From NCBI RefSeq assembly GCF_014697125.1, contig NZ_JACJRG010000014.1, forward strand, positions 62,001 through 126,000: a DNA stretch of 64,000 nt, read 5' to 3'. Positions 62,405 to 64,000 of the stretch are shown here, piece by piece. The translations under genes were made by a program, and so were the position numbers. Each line of letters starts with the position of its first letter. Within the stretch, counting starts at the first letter, position 1. The notes beneath the pieces were generated by a model, which saw nothing but the letters and a program-made list of their open reading frames with translations, was not told the DNA's origin and ran no database searches. This stretch comes from Anabaena minutissima FACHB-250. Lineage in GTDB: Bacteria; Cyanobacteriota; Cyanobacteriia; Cyanobacteriales; Nostocaceae.

Positions 62405-62996
62405 AGCTATCACCTCTGTTTCTGTTTTGAGTTGCTTAATGCTGGGGTTAACTAACTTTCATCCGGCTTTAGCCCACAAGGTACAAGTAGCAGCAGATGT
62501 TGGTGCGACACTCCACATTGAACCGAATGATACACCCCGTGCTGGAGAAACAGCACAAGCTTGGTTTGCCTTGACGCGTAAAGGTGGTAAAGCTATTCCC
62601 CTGGCACAATGTAATTGTCAATTAGCAGTATATGCTGAACCCCACATCCCCGGAGAACCGGCACTGCTAGAGCCATCCTTACAACCAGTCAACGCCGAAC
62701 GCTTTCAAGGCATCCCAGGCGCAGATATTACCTTCCCCAAACCAGGAATTTATCAGTTACAGCTAACAGGAAAACCCAAATCTGGGGGAACTTTCCAACC
62801 GTTTGAGTTTAGCTTTAATGTGACTGTGGCGATTGGTTCTAGTAGTGCGTCAAAACAGGTACAAAGCCAGCAATCCATCAATGATGTTGTCGCCGAGAAT
62901 AAATTATCATCATTTCCAGTATGGGCGATCGCTATCCCAGCTTTAGCAGTTGGCGGCGTATTATTTATGTTTGTACAAAAAACAAGGAAGTATTGA
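62379..62996 (+). CDS. Membrane-anchored periplasmic protein (CopC/YtkA-like), partner of the 61130 gene
   Basis: 205 residues. Signal sequence (VSVLSCLMLGLTNFHPALA, cleavage after ALA about residue 32), a beta-sandwich-like domain (HKVQVAADVGATLHIEPNDTPRAGETAQAWFALTRKGGKAIPLAQCNCQLAVY..., GIYQLQLTGKPKSGGTFQPFEFSFNVTV) and a C-terminal transmembrane helix (VWAIAIPALAVGGVLFMFV) with a short basic tail. AQCNCQ (CxC) could bind metal. The Ig-like fold with AHKVQ at the mature start recalls CopC or YtkA-type domains. Overlap with the upstream membrane gene points to a two-gene operon for metal or redox handling at the membrane. Confidence 0.75.
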   Translation: MSHQVNHGKAITSVSVLSCLMLGLTNFHPALAHKVQVAADVGATLHIEPNDTPRAGETAQAWFALTRKGGKAIPLAQCNCQLAVYAEPHIPGEPALLEPSLQPVNAERFQGIPGADITFPKPGIYQLQLTGKPKSGGTFQPFEFSFNVTVAIGSSSASKQVQSQQSINDVVAENKLSSFPVWAIAIPALAVGGVLFMFVQKTRKY

Positions 62997-63147
62997 ATGG
63001 TGAGTGCTGTAAAGCCCTGCGGGCATAGCTGTGCTTAGAGTGGTAGCGGGGCGTTTAGCCGATAGTGTGCCGTTGAGTGCTGAACCTTCCACTAGCGAGA
63101 AAAATTCATACTTCATAATTCGTGAAAAAATATCCCTGACTTTCAGT

Positions 63148-64000
63148 TTAGGGCAAGCGCCACATTTGAATATCTCCTTTGCGTCCCCCAGTGACTAGGG
63201 TTTTACCATCATTGCTAATGGCAATGGATAAACCTCTCACCTGGTCGCCAAAGCGATGTACCAATTCACCTGTACAGGCATTCCAAACTGTTACTGCATA
63301 GTTGCGTCCACTAAAGCCATCAGCAGTGGCAAACAGGGTTCTGTCATCTGGACTGAAGGTAATGGCAAACGGTTGTCCTTGGTGTCCTTGTAGCGTTTTA
63401 ATGGGCTGATATATGTAAGGTCTGTCTTGCATATCCCAAAGCCGAATTCCACCACGAAGACCACTGGCTGATGCTAAGATTCGTCCGGTTGAATTAAAGG
63501 CGATCGCACTCACACTTTTGCCATGAATCGGCATTGCTACCATGTCACCCGTGGCAATAAATAGGATTTGCACTGCATTTGCCTGATCAGACCCTACTGC
63601 CACCATGCGCTGATTAGGAGTAATAGCCATGTGTTGAACCGAAAACCGAGTGCTAAGGCTGTTTGTGCTTCCTGTTTTCAGGTTCCAGCGTTTGATGGTT
63701 TTATCTATACCACCACTAAACAGAATGTTGCCATCAAAGCCAAATGTTAGCTGGTAGACCGTATCTCCATGAGACAAGGTTCGCTGAAGTTGCCCAGTGT
63801 TGAAGTTCCATAGAGCGATCGTGCCCTTTTTATCTCCAGTGGCGATTGTTTGACCATCGGGGCTAAGTGCCATCGCATAAACAAACTCGGTTTGGGCATT
63901 GAGTGTCCGAATGCGGGTTCGCGTGGTCAAATCCCAGATTATAACCTGCTTTCCAGCACTAATGAGCGTATTGCCATTTGGTGTAATCACTAACGATGTC
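63148..64000 (-). CDS. WD40 repeat protein (5' end outside window)
   Basis: About 284 residues are present and the frame remains open at the right edge; GTG at 63990 is an internal codon, not a proven start. At least six WD40 blades can be seen: QVIIWDLTTRTRIRTL, TIALWNFNTGQLQRTL, TIKRWNLKTGS, GIRLWDMQDRPYIYQPI, AVTVWNACTGELVHRF and a final DIQMWRLP. Each is preceded by a SPDGQT/GFDGN-type phrase. The propeller should be a protein-interaction platform; in Nostoc such repeats are often attached to kinases, NACHT or other N-terminal domains, which cannot be seen here. Confidence 0.88.
   Translation of the reverse strand, partial: TSLVITPNGNTLISAGKQVIIWDLTTRTRIRTLNAQTEFVYAMALSPDGQTIATGDKKGTIALWNFNTGQLQRTLSHGDTVYQLTFGFDGNILFSGGIDKTIKRWNLKTGSTNSLSTRFSVQHMAITPNQRMVAVGSDQANAVQILFIATGDMVAMPIHGKSVSAIAFNSTGRILASASGLRGGIRLWDMQDRPYIYQPIKTLQGHQGQPFAITFSPDDRTLFATADGFSGRNYAVTVWNACTGELVHRFGDQVRGLSIAISNDGKTLVTGGRKGDIQMWRLP

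Noticed and set aside
1..64000. CRISPR arrays
   Set aside because: The tandem repeats present have 7-base units without spacers; no array of 25-40-base repeats with unique spacers and no cas gene was seen.
1..64000. tRNA or rRNA genes
   Set aside because: No GGTTCGANTCC T-loop with matching acceptor stem, and no rRNA-like stretch, was found on either strand by eye; a tRNAscan run would be decisive.
1..64000. GCGATCGC octamers as regulatory sites
   Set aside because: They occur throughout genes and gaps alike as the HIP1 sequence typical of cyanobacterial genomes, so individual copies were not annotated.

Overview
The window looks like chromosomal DNA of a filamentous, probably heterocyst-forming cyanobacterium of the Nostoc/Anabaena group. 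The evidence is the very frequent HIP1 octamer GCGATCGC, several heptameric short tandem repeat arrays of the kind known from Nostocales, a complete hormogonium polysaccharide (hps) cluster, an intein-containing B12-dependent ribonucleotide reductase, and many gene families restricted to cyanobacteria. The species call rests on recalled gene content, not on a search.

Layout. 1-3.2 kb: ftsY (cut by the left edge), nusB and a DUF502 membrane protein, all on the minus strand. 3.7-17.3 kb: eleven minus-strand genes read as hpsA to hpsK. They encode a very large prepilin-like protein (HpsA), four pseudopilins (B, C, D, H), five sugar transferases (E, F, G, I, K) and a membrane coiled-coil protein (J). 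Together they would form a pilus-linked system that makes and exports the slime used for gliding. 17.9-25.3 kb: rpmB, an htpG that has lost about 300 internal residues in frame, a DUF2264 protein, clpB and glyoxalase I. 25.6-34 kb: eno, argC, ribBA, a site-2 protease with CBS domains, and a YdeP-like molybdopterin oxidoreductase. 34.2-42.4 kb: a small cyanobacterial protein, nrdJ with a 323-residue homing-type intein, a PPOX flavoprotein, a Crp-family regulator, a SnoaL-like protein, cysE and a UbiH-type hydroxylase. 42.5-44.6 kb: a compact type II restriction-modification pair. 44.9-51.4 kb: a lytic transglycosylase, an M48 protease, a DUF4330 protein, a small conserved protein and RqcH/NFACT.

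51.4-52.9 kb is a gene-poor stretch with debris of mobile elements: an ISAs1-type transposase fragment abutting the tail of an Rpn-like gene, plus hairpin repeats. It is followed by an unassigned 256-residue protein whose C-terminal half resembles TIR-like or Rossmann nucleotide-binding domains, then a PhnD-like binding protein, a haem-c sensor with HAMP, a small secreted Cys protein, a Ser/Thr kinase, an 84-residue protein coupled to mltA, a DUF5895-like protein, a DsbD-like/ferric-reductase-like membrane fusion with a periplasmic partner, and a WD40 protein cut by the right edge.

Most of the window is housekeeping. The observations most worth following up are the internally deleted htpG, the intein sitting against a probable catalytic cysteine of NrdJ, the unassigned TIR-like gene beside transposon remains, the hps cluster with its unexplained giant HpsA, and the same heptamer repeat recurring at four gene boundaries, once supplying the stop codon of a gene. 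No tRNA, rRNA or CRISPR array was seen.
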